52,902 bases of DNA from CAZUVM01 sp964623885 (GCA_964623885.1 CAZUVM010000150.1:1-52902); one strand, 5' to 3'; positions 34,823-42,463 are shown, counted from the first letter of the stretch. The notes: generated by a model not told the origin, from the letters alone. Program-made: numbers and translations.

Positions 34823-35940
34823 GCGAAATCCGCGGCGATTGGCTTGTCTTGGACGAATTCAACCAACCGCGGGGTCCGTACTCTGCGGCAGAGGTCTGGG
34901 CGCTGCTGCGAGGACGGGACCTGTACATTTGCAAACAGGGCTCAAAGGACTGGATTCTGGGCCGTACTGTTCCGGAAATTCTGAACATTGAAACTACTCG
35001 AAAATTCTACGATCTCTGCCCCCAGCCTAGCTGGCATAGCAAATTCCAGGGCGCAACGGATTCCCTGCTCCAATTCTGCCGAAAACTGCTGAGTGACCAT
35101 TACCTCAGCGCGGACGAAATCCGCCAGTTGGACACCTGGCTTGAAACGCACCGAGAAGCGGTTGACGAGTGGCCTGGCAACGTGATTGGCCGACGCGTTC
35201 GGAACATCATGGAGGACGGAGTCATAACTGAGGAGGAAAGAGTCGACCTGCAGACGGTTCTTGAGAGAACGCTTGGTGCTAGGCCTGAAATTCCCATGGC
35301 GGAAAAGCTCGCCACCCGTCTACCACTAGACGAACCGCCGCCGGACATCACGTTCGAGGGACGCGTTTTTTGTTTCACAGGTCAATTCATTTTCGGGCCT
35401 CGCGGCAAATGCGAGCAATCCGCGAACGAAAGAGGTGGCGCTTGTTTATCGCGCCCGACTAGCTCCACAGATTTTCTAGTAATCGGTACGTTGGCCACGC
35501 AATCATGGGCTCATGAGAGCTTCGGTCGGAAAATTGAAGCCGCGATATTGCTTAGGTCTGCTGGCCATAAGCCTAAAATAATTGCGGAGGAGCATTGGCT
35601 GACCTTCCTCGATAGGTTCCCACCCTCAGTAACCTGTCAGCCAAAGGTCCCGGCCAAAAGCAACTCGATTGACCTCGACGAGGGGACCTTCACGAGCTCC
35701 TTTTGCGGGCCGCTGTCGGGCAAAACATTTGTCCTGACGGGCACGCTGCCGAATCTGAAACGCGAGGAGGCGGCGGCGAAGATCGAGGCGGTCGGTGGCA
35801 AGGTCAGCGGCAGTGTAAGTAAGAAAACGGATTATGTAGTCGCGGGCGAGGAAGCGGGTTCAAAGCTGGACAAGGCGCAAAAACTAGGGGTGAAGGTAAT
35901 CAATGAGACGGAATTGCTGCGGTTGTTGAGCACTCAATGA
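34819..35940 (+). CDS. GYF_2 and double-BRCT protein coupled to ligA
   Basis: 373 residues: an N-terminal GYF_2/DUF4339-like domain (8-55; QPRGPYSAAEVWALL, KDWILGRTVPEI), a helical segment (80-155; YLSADEIRQLDTWLE, EDGVITEEERVDL), BRCT 1 (about 177-263; VFCFTGQFIFGPRG, FGRKIEAA, EEHWLTFL), and BRCT 2 (about 299-371; GKTFVLTGTLPNLKREEAAA). BRCT 2 looks like a canonical LigA tail and has higher GC than the rest, suggesting it is the end of a displaced older ligA. BRCT domains bind phosphopeptides or DNA ends; a role with the ligase is inferred from the coupled operon. ATGA overlaps on both sides. Confidence 0.8.
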   Translation: MSEIRGDWLVLDEFNQPRGPYSAAEVWALLRGRDLYICKQGSKDWILGRTVPEILNIETTRKFYDLCPQPSWHSKFQGATDSLLQFCRKLLSDHYLSADEIRQLDTWLETHREAVDEWPGNVIGRRVRNIMEDGVITEEERVDLQTVLERTLGARPEIPMAEKLATRLPLDEPPPDITFEGRVFCFTGQFIFGPRGKCEQSANERGGACLSRPTSSTDFLVIGTLATQSWAHESFGRKIEAAILLRSAGHKPKIIAEEHWLTFLDRFPPSVTCQPKVPAKSNSIDLDEGTFTSSFCGPLSGKTFVLTGTLPNLKREEAAAKIEAVGGKVSGSVSKKTDYVVAGEEAGSKLDKAQKLGVKVINETELLRLLSTQ

Positions 35941-36533
35941 ATCTTGAATCAGTCTGTGTCTATTGTGGCTCAAGCCGAGGCGTGGATGAGGCGTACTTGC
36001 GATCGGCGGAAGCTTTCGGCCGCTTGCTGGCGGAGGAGGGCATCACGCTGGTCTATGGCGGTGGCAACGTCGGTTTGATGGGAGCGCTCGCGGATGCGGC
36101 CCTGAGCGCCGGTGGTGAAGTGGTGGGCGTTATCCCGCAGCAGCTCGTGGCCCGGGAAGTTGCTCACAAAGGTTTGACCGCGCTGCATTGCGTGGGTTCG
36201 ATGCACGATCGTAAGCTGAAAATGGCCGAGCTGGCAGATGCTTTTGTCGCGCTGCCCGGCGGGGTCGGAACCCTGGAAGAAATCTTTGAGGTTTTCACTT
36301 GGAGCCAGCTGGGAGTCCATTCGAAGCCCTGCGCCTTTCTGGATATCGAGCAGTATTACATGTCGCTGTTCCAGTTTCTGGACCACATGGCGGAGCAGCG
36401 TTTTCTCAAGAAGGAACATCTGGCCTCATTAATCCGCGCCGAGGATGCGCGCGAGTTGCTCGCTCAGTTGCGCCGCTATACGCCGGTCCGGGTCGAAAAA
36501 TGGATGGATCGGAAGCCGAACAACCTTGTATAG
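35937..36533 (+). CDS. LOG-family (TIGR00730) nucleotide phosphoribohydrolase
   Basis: 198 residues of the Lonely-Guy/lysine-decarboxylase-like Rossmann family: VCVYCGSSRG at the N-terminus, GITLVYGGGNVGLMG, the catalytic arginine region MHDRKLKMAELADAF, and the signature PGGVGTLEEIFE. Members hydrolyse AMP or cytokinin nucleoside monophosphates to base and ribose-5-phosphate; older lysine decarboxylase names are incorrect. It overlaps the BRCT gene by ATGA, consistent with an ancestral ligA-LOG operon. A VOC gene follows after five bases. Confidence 0.9.
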   Translation: MNLESVCVYCGSSRGVDEAYLRSAEAFGRLLAEEGITLVYGGGNVGLMGALADAALSAGGEVVGVIPQQLVAREVAHKGLTALHCVGSMHDRKLKMAELADAFVALPGGVGTLEEIFEVFTWSQLGVHSKPCAFLDIEQYYMSLFQFLDHMAEQRFLKKEHLASLIRAEDARELLAQLRRYTPVRVEKWMDRKPNNLV

Positions 36534-36538
36534 CCATC

Positions 36539-36916
36539 ATGATTACCAGCGCCATTCCCGTCATTGCCGTGTCCGACTCTCTTCGATCCGAAGACTATTA
36601 CTGCAGAGTCCTGGGATTTGAGAAGAGGTTCGCTTACCGCACCAATCCCAGCAAGAATGACCCATGCTATCTAGGTGTTGTTCGCGATGGCGTCTGGCTT
36701 CATCTTCAATCGTTCAAGCCGGAGCGTGCCGGAATGACGGATGCATTTCTTTGGGTGAGCGATGTGGATGCGTTGTATGCGGAGTTCGCCGCGCGGGGTG
36801 CGGTTATCCCGCTGCCACCTACGGATCAAACTTGGGGAAATCGCGAGACAGGTATTCGCGATCCGGACGGGAATGTCCTTGTTTTTGCTTCAAAACCAAA
36901 GGGTCCAACTACCTAA
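36539..36916 (+). CDS. VOC/glyoxalase-bleomycin resistance family protein
   Basis: 125 residues from the ATG at 36539. It has the two beta-alpha-beta-beta-beta modules of the vicinal oxygen chelate fold: AIPVIAVSDSLRSEDYYCRVLGF, then LHLQSF, and AFLWVSDVDALYAEFAARGA with IRDPDGNVLVFAS at the end. Metal or substrate cannot be assigned. The frame is open upstream to 36299 inside the LOG gene, but only the 36539 start gives a family-like N-terminus. It is the last gene of this operon on the plus strand; the next gene is convergent, with only 8 bases between. Confidence 0.85.
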   Translation: MITSAIPVIAVSDSLRSEDYYCRVLGFEKRFAYRTNPSKNDPCYLGVVRDGVWLHLQSFKPERAGMTDAFLWVSDVDALYAEFAARGAVIPLPPTDQTWGNRETGIRDPDGNVLVFASKPKGPTT

Positions 36917-36924
36917 AACCTAAC

Positions 36925-37542
36925 TTACCCCTGCACTTGTTCACCATCACTGGTGACGCTGTGGTGATGCTTTGCATTGGGCTCCGCTTGGTGTCCGTGA
37001 TGGCGGACGCGGGATAAAGCGTCCTGGGCCAATTCGACGATTCCGGTCAGCGACGCAGCGTCGCCGGTTTGAACGAGCAAATCGAGCCAGTCGGTGAACG
37101 CGGCTTCAGGATGGGCGCGCGGGTCGGGCAGGATCCGCCAGGTGTGGGTGGTCCAGTCAAAGTAAAGGCGACGCAGGTCGTAAGCGTAGGGCTTTGCCAG
37201 CCCGGCCAATAATACCGTTAACAGATTGCGATCGCAGCCCGCCAGGACGAGCGAACCGATGAACCGCACTTCGGCTTCCTGCGCCTCGTCCAGGTGCAGG
37301 GTATGCTCGGGCGAAAAGCTCAGCCAGCCATCTTCATAAAGCTTCAGCATGGCCCACCAATTCAGCCCCAACTCTTCGCAGATCATCCGCGGATTGGTAG
37401 GGAAAAGAAGTTGCTGGGCAGCGGTGACGCGGGCTTTTTGCGGACTGTCCTCGTGCAGATGGAACAACAGAGGGGCGGCTGCCTCCGCGCCGCCCGGCGG
37501 CGATGGCAGCGGCTCGAACGTCGGTTCTAGTTTGCTGGCCAC
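36925..37542 (-). CDS. Conserved-looking protein of unknown function
   Basis: With the GTG at 37542 it has 205 residues; the frame stays open to a TTG at 37692, so the start is unsure. I do not recognise it. Visible are a helix-turn-helix-like stretch (NPRMICEELGLNWWAMLKLYEDGWLSFSP without a name), then EAEVRFIGSLVLAGCDRN, LLAGLAKPYAYDLRRLYFDW and an acidic/His-rich end. The pattern could be a DNA-binding adaptor, but that is a guess. It is downstream of, and co-directional with, the secretion operon, about 230 bases away. Confidence 0.5.
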   Translation of the reverse strand: MASKLEPTFEPLPSPPGGAEAAAPLLFHLHEDSPQKARVTAAQQLLFPTNPRMICEELGLNWWAMLKLYEDGWLSFSPEHTLHLDEAQEAEVRFIGSLVLAGCDRNLLTVLLAGLAKPYAYDLRRLYFDWTTHTWRILPDPRAHPEAAFTDWLDLLVQTGDAASLTGIVELAQDALSRVRHHGHQAEPNAKHHHSVTSDGEQVQG

Positions 37543-37770
37543 GACCTGGCGAGTTGCCTCGAAGCGCTGAATCCGACTGCACCGGCCTGAACGACGCGAG
37601 ATTACCGTGCGGGGAAAGACAAGGGAAGGGAAAAGTGCTGCTGGTTTGTAATGCCGGTAGGACGCCGTCCTCGGACCGTCCTCGTTCTCCAATCAACAAT
37701 AGAAAATGCCCAATGCTCGACGCTCATGAGTGAGATAGCCAATCGGACGTTAAGCCCCCGATCAACCACC

Positions 37771-38988
37771 TCAGTCTGTCCAATAAAAGCTCAGCACCTG
37801 CACATCGCGCGGGTTGTTTCGCCCCACAATACCCACAAAATGCCGATGATAGCCGGCGACCTGGGCGTCCACATGGACTTCAAAGGTGCGACTGCGGACA
37901 TCGCAATACTGTTGAAGCTGACGCGCGACCTGTAGGTTCACTTCCGGGACACGGCGGACCTGGTCGAGCGTGCGGTACGGGCCGTTGAGACCGCTGCCAT
38001 CATCGGCGCCGTTGCGCGCCGAAACGATAGCCTGAGCCATATCAGGAGTTACGCCAGGAATAATCTGGAGGACCTCGGCCGAAGCAGTGTTGATATTGAG
38101 TCTGCCGTCGGATAGCGGCGTGAAGAGGTTCGTCAGACCGACACCGCCGCTGATCATGGGCGTGCCGCCGAACCGACTGGCTTGCGCGTTGAAATAGCCA
38201 GGTTGGTAATTGGTGGCGAATCCGCCGTAATAGAGCTCAGGCAAATCGCGAATGCCTTTCACCAGCAAGAGTTCGGAAAGGTCGTCGATCGGCCCGTCCT
38301 TGGCATAATAGGGGATGGGCTGCAGGCCTTGATAGTAATCGCTTTTCGCTCCCTGGATCCGGGGGCTTTCGCCGGGAGTGATCCAGTCGAGAATGGAATT
38401 GACGATTGGGGTTTGGCTTCCGGCGTCTACGCCAATGACCATCATCGTTTGCTGGAGGATGGCTTCGTTGGCGATTACCGGGTTATTGATGTTGGCCTTG
38501 CGCTCAAGGTCCGTGATCGTCCATGTAGCGACACCGCCATCGGGCGTATCAAGCTCATGCTTGAAATCAGCCAGCGGGCTGTTGGATGTGCCAATCCCGC
38601 CAGCCCCACCTGCCCATACCTGATCGAGCCCGTCGTAAGGTTCCTGGCTTATCATCAATTGTTGTGCCAATTCCCAACGCGCGCATTCGACCGCAGAACG
38701 GCCGAGCCATTCGATCTCGGCTTCGCTGTTGGCATTGCGAGCCAGCCGCGTCTCGACCTTCATCGAAAGGGCAAATCCACCGGCGATCATTGTGAGAACA
38801 AAAATGGTGATCATGACGATCACGAGCGCCACACCGCTTTGAGACCGGGTAGCGCAGGCCTCCGAGCCTGCTGTATCGCAGGTTTCCAACCTGCGAAAGC
38901 CGGTTTGCGGTCGCACACCCTGCCGACCGAAAGTCGGCGATACAGCAGGCGCGGAGGCCTGCGTTACTTCGGAAGCGCGCGGGATCAT
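37771..38988 (-). CDS. gspK: Type II secretion minor pseudopilin GspK with repeat-derived leader
   Basis: 405 residues. The N-terminal helix VALVIVMITIFVLTMIAGGF followed by ARNANSEAEIEWLGRSAVECARW is the GspK hallmark; IIPGVTPDMAQAIVSARNG and ADFKHELDT belong to its globular domain. GspK caps the pseudopilus tip with GspI and GspJ. The leader before the cleavage glycine (about residue 52) is about 52 residues instead of the usual short one, and residues about 15-47 are encoded by a dispersed hairpin repeat (38849-38967). The ATG at 38988 overlaps the gspJ stop by four bases, so the long leader is genuinely in the coupled frame. Confidence 0.85.
   Translation of the reverse strand: MIPRASEVTQASAPAVSPTFGRQGVRPQTGFRRLETCDTAGSEACATRSQSGVALVIVMITIFVLTMIAGGFALSMKVETRLARNANSEAEIEWLGRSAVECARWELAQQLMISQEPYDGLDQVWAGGAGGIGTSNSPLADFKHELDTPDGGVATWTITDLERKANINNPVIANEAILQQTMMVIGVDAGSQTPIVNSILDWITPGESPRIQGAKSDYYQGLQPIPYYAKDGPIDDLSELLLVKGIRDLPELYYGGFATNYQPGYFNAQASRFGGTPMISGGVGLTNLFTPLSDGRLNINTASAEVLQIIPGVTPDMAQAIVSARNGADDGSGLNGPYRTLDQVRRVPEVNLQVARQLQQYCDVRSRTFEVHVDAQVAGYHRHFVGIVGRNNPRDVQVLSFYWTD
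38849..38967. repeat. GTAGCGCAG hairpin-cluster repeat inside the gspK leader
   Basis: It begins GTAGCGCAGGCCTCCGAGCC and ends GGAGGCCTGCGTTAC, giving about 30-base inverted outer arms. Inner hairpins are GCAGGTTTCCAACCTGC and GCCGACCGAAAGTCGGC. Its first 49 bases are identical to those at 39814. On the minus strand the whole element is read in frame as part of GspK, including RRLETCDTAGSEACAT. Confidence 0.85.
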
Positions 38989-39995
38989 TGGCGAGGGTAG
39001 TTGGGATTTCCGCCGGGATTCTGGAATTGCGGATTGCCCGGGAACCCGGGATTATTTGGGAAACCTGGGTTTCCCGAATTGACCGGATTAGCCCCAGGAT
39101 TGGCTGGATTGCCAGGTGCGCCGGGGAAAGCGGGCCCTCCTGGCGGCATTGCGCCCGCTGTTTGCCAAGCCGGCGAAACACCGATCGATGGCAGGCTGAC
39201 AATCCGGCAAACCTGCTGCTGGACGCGAGTCGAAATCTCGTTCTCCGCAATTTTCAACGTCACACGCACCATGACCGGCAGTTCGTTCGTCTTGGTCCAT
39301 TCATCGATCCAATCCTGCGTTTTGGTGTCCCAGAATTCGCTTTTGAATTCGCGGACATGTTTGGCCAGAACGAGCGGGAAGTTCTGTTCGTCTTTGTCCA
39401 TGTCCATCAGGTAAGGCCATTGCTGGAGAACAAACTGGCGATCCCCATCGTGCTGCTGGATTGAAAAGCGGACGCGACGCACATCCAGGCCGCCGAACTT
39501 GCCGCTGCGCGGGAATGAAGGGGCCAGATGCGTCGTGAATTCCAGGTACCCCTCGCTGCCGTTTTCGGACAGGAACGTGTAATACGGCCGGTTGGCGACA
39601 AACAGCATCGTCGAGCCCAGCGCTTCCTCAAGCGTGCGGCCAGCCATTCGAGCCCGCTGAACCGCGGCTGCGGCTTCGGTGCCAACCTTTGCTGCGCGGA
39701 GAATCGAGGTCCAGGTAGAGAAGATCGCCAGCAGCACCATGGAGAAAATGCCAAGCGCGACGAGAATCTCGACCAGAGTGAACGCCGCCGCGCGTCGAGC
39801 GTGCGCCAACCCCGTAGCGCAGGCCTCCGAGCCTGCTGTATCGCAGGTTTCCAACCTGCGAAGGCGGTGGCGCGGTCGAATACCCTGCCGACTGGAAGTC
39901 GGCGATACGGCAGGGTCCTGCCGGACGGGCGCCAAGGCCTGCGGTACTTTCAAGAAGCGCGAAATATCAGGGCGAAGAGCGTGACGTTTCATCAT
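38985..39995 (-). CDS. gspJ: Type II secretion minor pseudopilin GspJ-like, repeat-derived leader
   Basis: 336 residues. The prepilin signal is AAAFTLVEILVALGIFSM, with the cleavage site before Phe72; GspJ-like length and position between I and K. The leader is about 71 residues rather than 6-25, because residues about 29-61 are encoded by a dispersed hairpin repeat whose peptide matches that in GspK (AVSPT, RQG, RRLETCDTAGSEACAT). The C-terminal ~55 residues are Pro/Gly/Asn-rich, collagen-like (NPGFPNNPGFPGNPQFQNPG), and look disordered. ATGA overlaps with gspI and gspK fix both ends. Confidence 0.8.
   Translation of the reverse strand: MMKRHALRPDISRFLKVPQALAPVRQDPAVSPTSSRQGIRPRHRLRRLETCDTAGSEACATGLAHARRAAAFTLVEILVALGIFSMVLLAIFSTWTSILRAAKVGTEAAAAVQRARMAGRTLEEALGSTMLFVANRPYYTFLSENGSEGYLEFTTHLAPSFPRSGKFGGLDVRRVRFSIQQHDGDRQFVLQQWPYLMDMDKDEQNFPLVLAKHVREFKSEFWDTKTQDWIDEWTKTNELPVMVRVTLKIAENEISTRVQQQVCRIVSLPSIGVSPAWQTAGAMPPGGPAFPGAPGNPANPGANPVNSGNPGFPNNPGFPGNPQFQNPGGNPNYPRQ
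39814..39947. repeat. GTAGCGCAG hairpin-cluster repeat inside the gspJ leader
   Basis: Its first 49 bases equal those of the copy at 38849. It has the same GCAGGTTTCCAACCTGC hairpin and a CCGACTGGAAGTCGG hairpin, and ends GCCTGCGGTAC. A few extra hairpin words (GGCAGGGTCCTGCC) lengthen it. On the minus strand it is in the same codon phase as the gspK copy, so both genes carry the same peptide. Confidence 0.85.
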
Positions 39996-40489
39996 CGGTA
40001 TTTCGCGTCGGGGTTATAGACCCAGATCGAGAGTTTATCGACGGGCTGCCGCGCGCCGCGGCGATTGACGATAATGTCCACCTGCAGGAGCCCGTTCGTC
40101 ATGTATTCGCCGGCCTGAAACTCGTAACTGAAATCCGGATAAGCGTCGCCAAAATCGCCCGAGCCAGAGAGGTCCGGCTGCTTGTTGGTTTTCAGCAATT
40201 CGAAAATCTGCGACGCCGCCATGCCGGCATCAACATCGCCACGCTGTAAGGCGCGAGCGTTGCGCAGCGTTTGGGCGACCAACGCCAGGATGGCGAAAGT
40301 GCACATGAAGAAAAGCCCGCAAGCGATCATCACTTCGATGAGCGTGAAAGCCCGCGAAGCGGGAAGTGCGGCGTGCGGCGTGCGGAGTGCGGAGTCATTC
40401 AAGTGCGGAAGACGGGAAGCATGAGGCGACACCGGTTTCGCCAAAGACAGCAGCGCAGTTGAGGATTGCGTATGGCGCTTCATGATCAT
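39992..40489 (-). CDS. gspI: Type II secretion minor pseudopilin GspI-like, repeat-derived leader
   Basis: 165 residues from the ATG at 40489, which overlaps the gspH stop (ATGA); a GTG at 40501 is the alternative. The prepilin motif RAFTLIEVMIACGLFFMC is followed by a short globular domain. About 46 residues precede the cleavage site, including HLNDSALRTPHAALPASR, encoded partly by heptamer stutter (GTGCGGC/GTGCGGA). Minor pseudopilin GspI nucleates the tip complex with J and K; order and size fit, but the I assignment rests on context. Confidence 0.78.
   Translation of the reverse strand: MIMKRHTQSSTALLSLAKPVSPHASRLPHLNDSALRTPHAALPASRAFTLIEVMIACGLFFMCTFAILALVAQTLRNARALQRGDVDAGMAASQIFELLKTNKQPDLSGSGDFGDAYPDFSYEFQAGEYMTNGLLQVDIIVNRRGARQPVDKLSIWVYNPDAKYR
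40366..40393. repeat. Period-7 stutter GTGCGGN x4 inside the gspI leader
   Basis: GTGCGGC, GTGCGGC, GTGCGGA, GTGCGGA lie in tandem, followed by a degenerate GTCATTC and another AAGTGCGG. Read on the minus strand they encode SALRTPHAAL in the GspI leader. Confidence 0.7.
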
Positions 40490-41181
40490 TGCCGGGTCCA
40501 CGCGCGAAGAGGATCAGGGACGACATCGCACAGCCCGGTGGTCACCTCGAGCGTAATCCCGTAACGATCGCGTCCGTCGAACAGGATCATTCGCATCTCG
40601 TCCGAGGTGCCGTTGGGATAAAAGCGAACGCGGGCCGATTCGGCATCATTGTACTCAATGCCGGCCATGTTGATGTCCAGGGTTTCGATGATAATGCGAT
40701 CCGAGAGCTGGGCGGAGAACCCGGAATGAGTCGGCGACGGCGAGGCTTCCGGAGCGGTTACGAGGCCGGGGCCAGACGTCGCCACGGGTATTGCCGCTGC
40801 CGAAACCTCGACACGATTGACTTTTGGATGCAGTACCAGGTCGACCGGTCGGCCCTGCAGAATAGCTTGGGAGCGGGCATTGCTGCAGACCTCGCGCATA
40901 TCGCGGATGGCCTGCACCATGGGCGTGCGGTGCCAAACTTTATAAACAATCGGCACACCCAGCGTCAGCGCTATGCCCATAATGCCTACCACGATCATGA
41001 TCTCCATGAGCGTGAAGGCGGCGATACGTCGAGCGTGGGGCGTGATGCGTGAAACGTGAAACGTGAAACGTGAAACGTGAAACCGTGGCGGATGCCGCGC
41101 AGCGGAACACGGAACTCGCAATCCGCGACACGCAACATCGGTCACGCTGGCATAGTCATAAAATGCTCCACACCCACTCAT
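40486..41181 (-). CDS. gspH: Type II secretion minor pseudopilin GspH-like, repeat-derived leader
   Basis: 231 residues. The prepilin helix AAFTLMEIMIVVGIMGIALT follows a ~55-residue leader, of which about 17 residues (FHVSRFTFHVSR and flanks) come from tandem heptamers at 41034-41082. The GspH/FimT-like domain shows RDMREVCSNARSQAILQGRPVDL and ARVRFYPNGTSDEM. The ATG at 41181 lies 7 bases after the gspF stop, with GAGG 10 bases upstream, so the repeats are inside the translated frame. There is no alternative start between the repeats and the cleavage site. Confidence 0.8.
   Translation of the reverse strand: MSGCGAFYDYASVTDVACRGLRVPCSAARHPPRFHVSRFTFHVSRITPHARRIAAFTLMEIMIVVGIMGIALTLGVPIVYKVWHRTPMVQAIRDMREVCSNARSQAILQGRPVDLVLHPKVNRVEVSAAAIPVATSGPGLVTAPEASPSPTHSGFSAQLSDRIIIETLDINMAGIEYNDAESARVRFYPNGTSDEMRMILFDGRDRYGITLEVTTGLCDVVPDPLRAWTRQ
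41034..41082. repeat. Heptanucleotide tandem repeat CGTGAAA x5 (plus two degenerate units) in gspH
   Basis: CGTGGGG, CGTGATG, then five perfect CGTGAAA units. It lies inside the gspH coding frame. Since seven is not a multiple of three, a gain or loss of one or two units would shift the gspH frame, and with it the prepilin signal. Confidence 0.9.
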
Positions 41182-41188
41182 CCCTTAC

Positions 41189-42463
41189 TTACCTCGCAAT
41201 ATTCGCAGTCATGGCGAACATCGCTGAAAGCACGCTTAATAGAAGGAAACCGACGCCAACGGCCATCATCACGATCATGACCGGCTCGATCATGTTCATC
41301 ATGACCTTCAACGCGATATTCAGCTCGTTGTCATAGGTGTCGGCTACGTTTTGCAGCGCGCCCGGGACGTCGCCAGTGTCTTCACCAATTTTCACCAAGT
41401 CGACCATGAGCTGGGGGAAGACCTTGCTCCGCGCCAACGGCTGAGCAATGGTTTTGCCGTCGGTGACCTCCTCGCGCGTTTTGGCGATCGCTTCCTTGAC
41501 GATGACGTTTGGGATAATCTGTTCGGTGATTTTCAACGCGGTAAGAACCGGCACGCCGTTTTCCAGCAACGTAGCAAGCGTGCGCGAGAACTGGCCGAAC
41601 AAATTCAGCTTTACCACCTTTCCGAACACCGGGGCGCCCATCTTCCATTCATCGAGCTTGCGCCGGCCTTCGGTACTGGCCTGGAACCGTTTGAACACGA
41701 TCAAAAGAGCAAGCGCTATCAGGAGCATGAGCCACCAATAGCCGGAAAACGCGTGACTGATCCCAATCAGGATCTGCGTCATCATCGGTAACTGGATGTT
41801 CATGCCCTGAAAGATGGTCAGGAACTTCGGCAACATGTAGGTCATGAAGAAGAACATGATGCCGATGCCCACCACCGCTACGAAAGCAGGGTAAATCAGC
41901 GCGGAGGTGAACTTCGATTGAACCTGGGCGAACTTTTCGAAATGGTCAGCCATGCGGCGAAGCACCTCGACCAACGCGCCGCTCGATTCCCCGGCGCGCA
42001 CCATGTTCACGTACAAATCCGAAAAAATCCGGGGCTGCTTGGCCATGGCGTCCGAGAGGCTGCGGCCCTCCATGACGTCCTGCCGCAGCTCGCGGCTGAC
42101 ATCGGCGGAGATGCCTTTGCTCTCCAGGTGAGTCATGCTGTTCAGCGCCACCGTCAAAGGCATGCCTGATTTCAGCAAGTTGGCCATTTGCTGGGTAAAT
42201 GTAGCCAGTTCCTGGAGTTTTGGCTTGCGCTTGCGCGTCATCACTTCGCGCAAAGCGGGAGGCAACAGCGCTTGCCAGTCGGTCTTCTGCCGGGACGCGG
42301 AGCCGGGCACGGCGATGGCCCCGCCTTTGGCGGCATCGATGGCCACCGGGAACAGGCCCGCTCGCTCGATCTGCAGCAGCGCGGCCGAACGGTCCGCGAC
42401 ATCCATGCTGCCCTCGACCACTTCGCCGGAACGACGGCGCGCTTTATAGGAGAATTGTGGCAT
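41189..42463 (-). CDS. gspF: Type II secretion / type IV pilus inner-membrane platform protein GspF
   Basis: 424 residues of the GspF/PilC family: MPQFSYKARRRSGEVVEG at the N-terminus, two T2SF domains (LKSGMPLTVALNSM and LENGVPVLTALKITEQ), and membrane segments near VAVVGIGIMFFFMTYML, YWWLMLLIALALLIVF and VMIVMMAVGVGFLLLS. It anchors the assembly ATPase to the pseudopilus. First gene of a five-gene overlapping operon F-H-I-J-K. GspE, GspG, GspD, GspL and GspM are not in the window. It is divergent from the UVR-motif gene with 114 bases between. Confidence 0.93.
   Translation of the reverse strand: MPQFSYKARRRSGEVVEGSMDVADRSAALLQIERAGLFPVAIDAAKGGAIAVPGSASRQKTDWQALLPPALREVMTRKRKPKLQELATFTQQMANLLKSGMPLTVALNSMTHLESKGISADVSRELRQDVMEGRSLSDAMAKQPRIFSDLYVNMVRAGESSGALVEVLRRMADHFEKFAQVQSKFTSALIYPAFVAVVGIGIMFFFMTYMLPKFLTIFQGMNIQLPMMTQILIGISHAFSGYWWLMLLIALALLIVFKRFQASTEGRRKLDEWKMGAPVFGKVVKLNLFGQFSRTLATLLENGVPVLTALKITEQIIPNVIVKEAIAKTREEVTDGKTIAQPLARSKVFPQLMVDLVKIGEDTGDVPGALQNVADTYDNELNIALKVMMNMIEPVMIVMMAVGVGFLLLSVLSAMFAMTANIAR

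Noticed and set aside
36299..36538. 80-codon extension of the VOC protein
   Set aside because: It lies within the LOG gene in another frame; the VOC fold starts at 36539.
41034..41082. CGTGAAA array as a CRISPR or intergenic repeat
   Set aside because: There are no spacers between units, and it lies inside the translated gspH frame.
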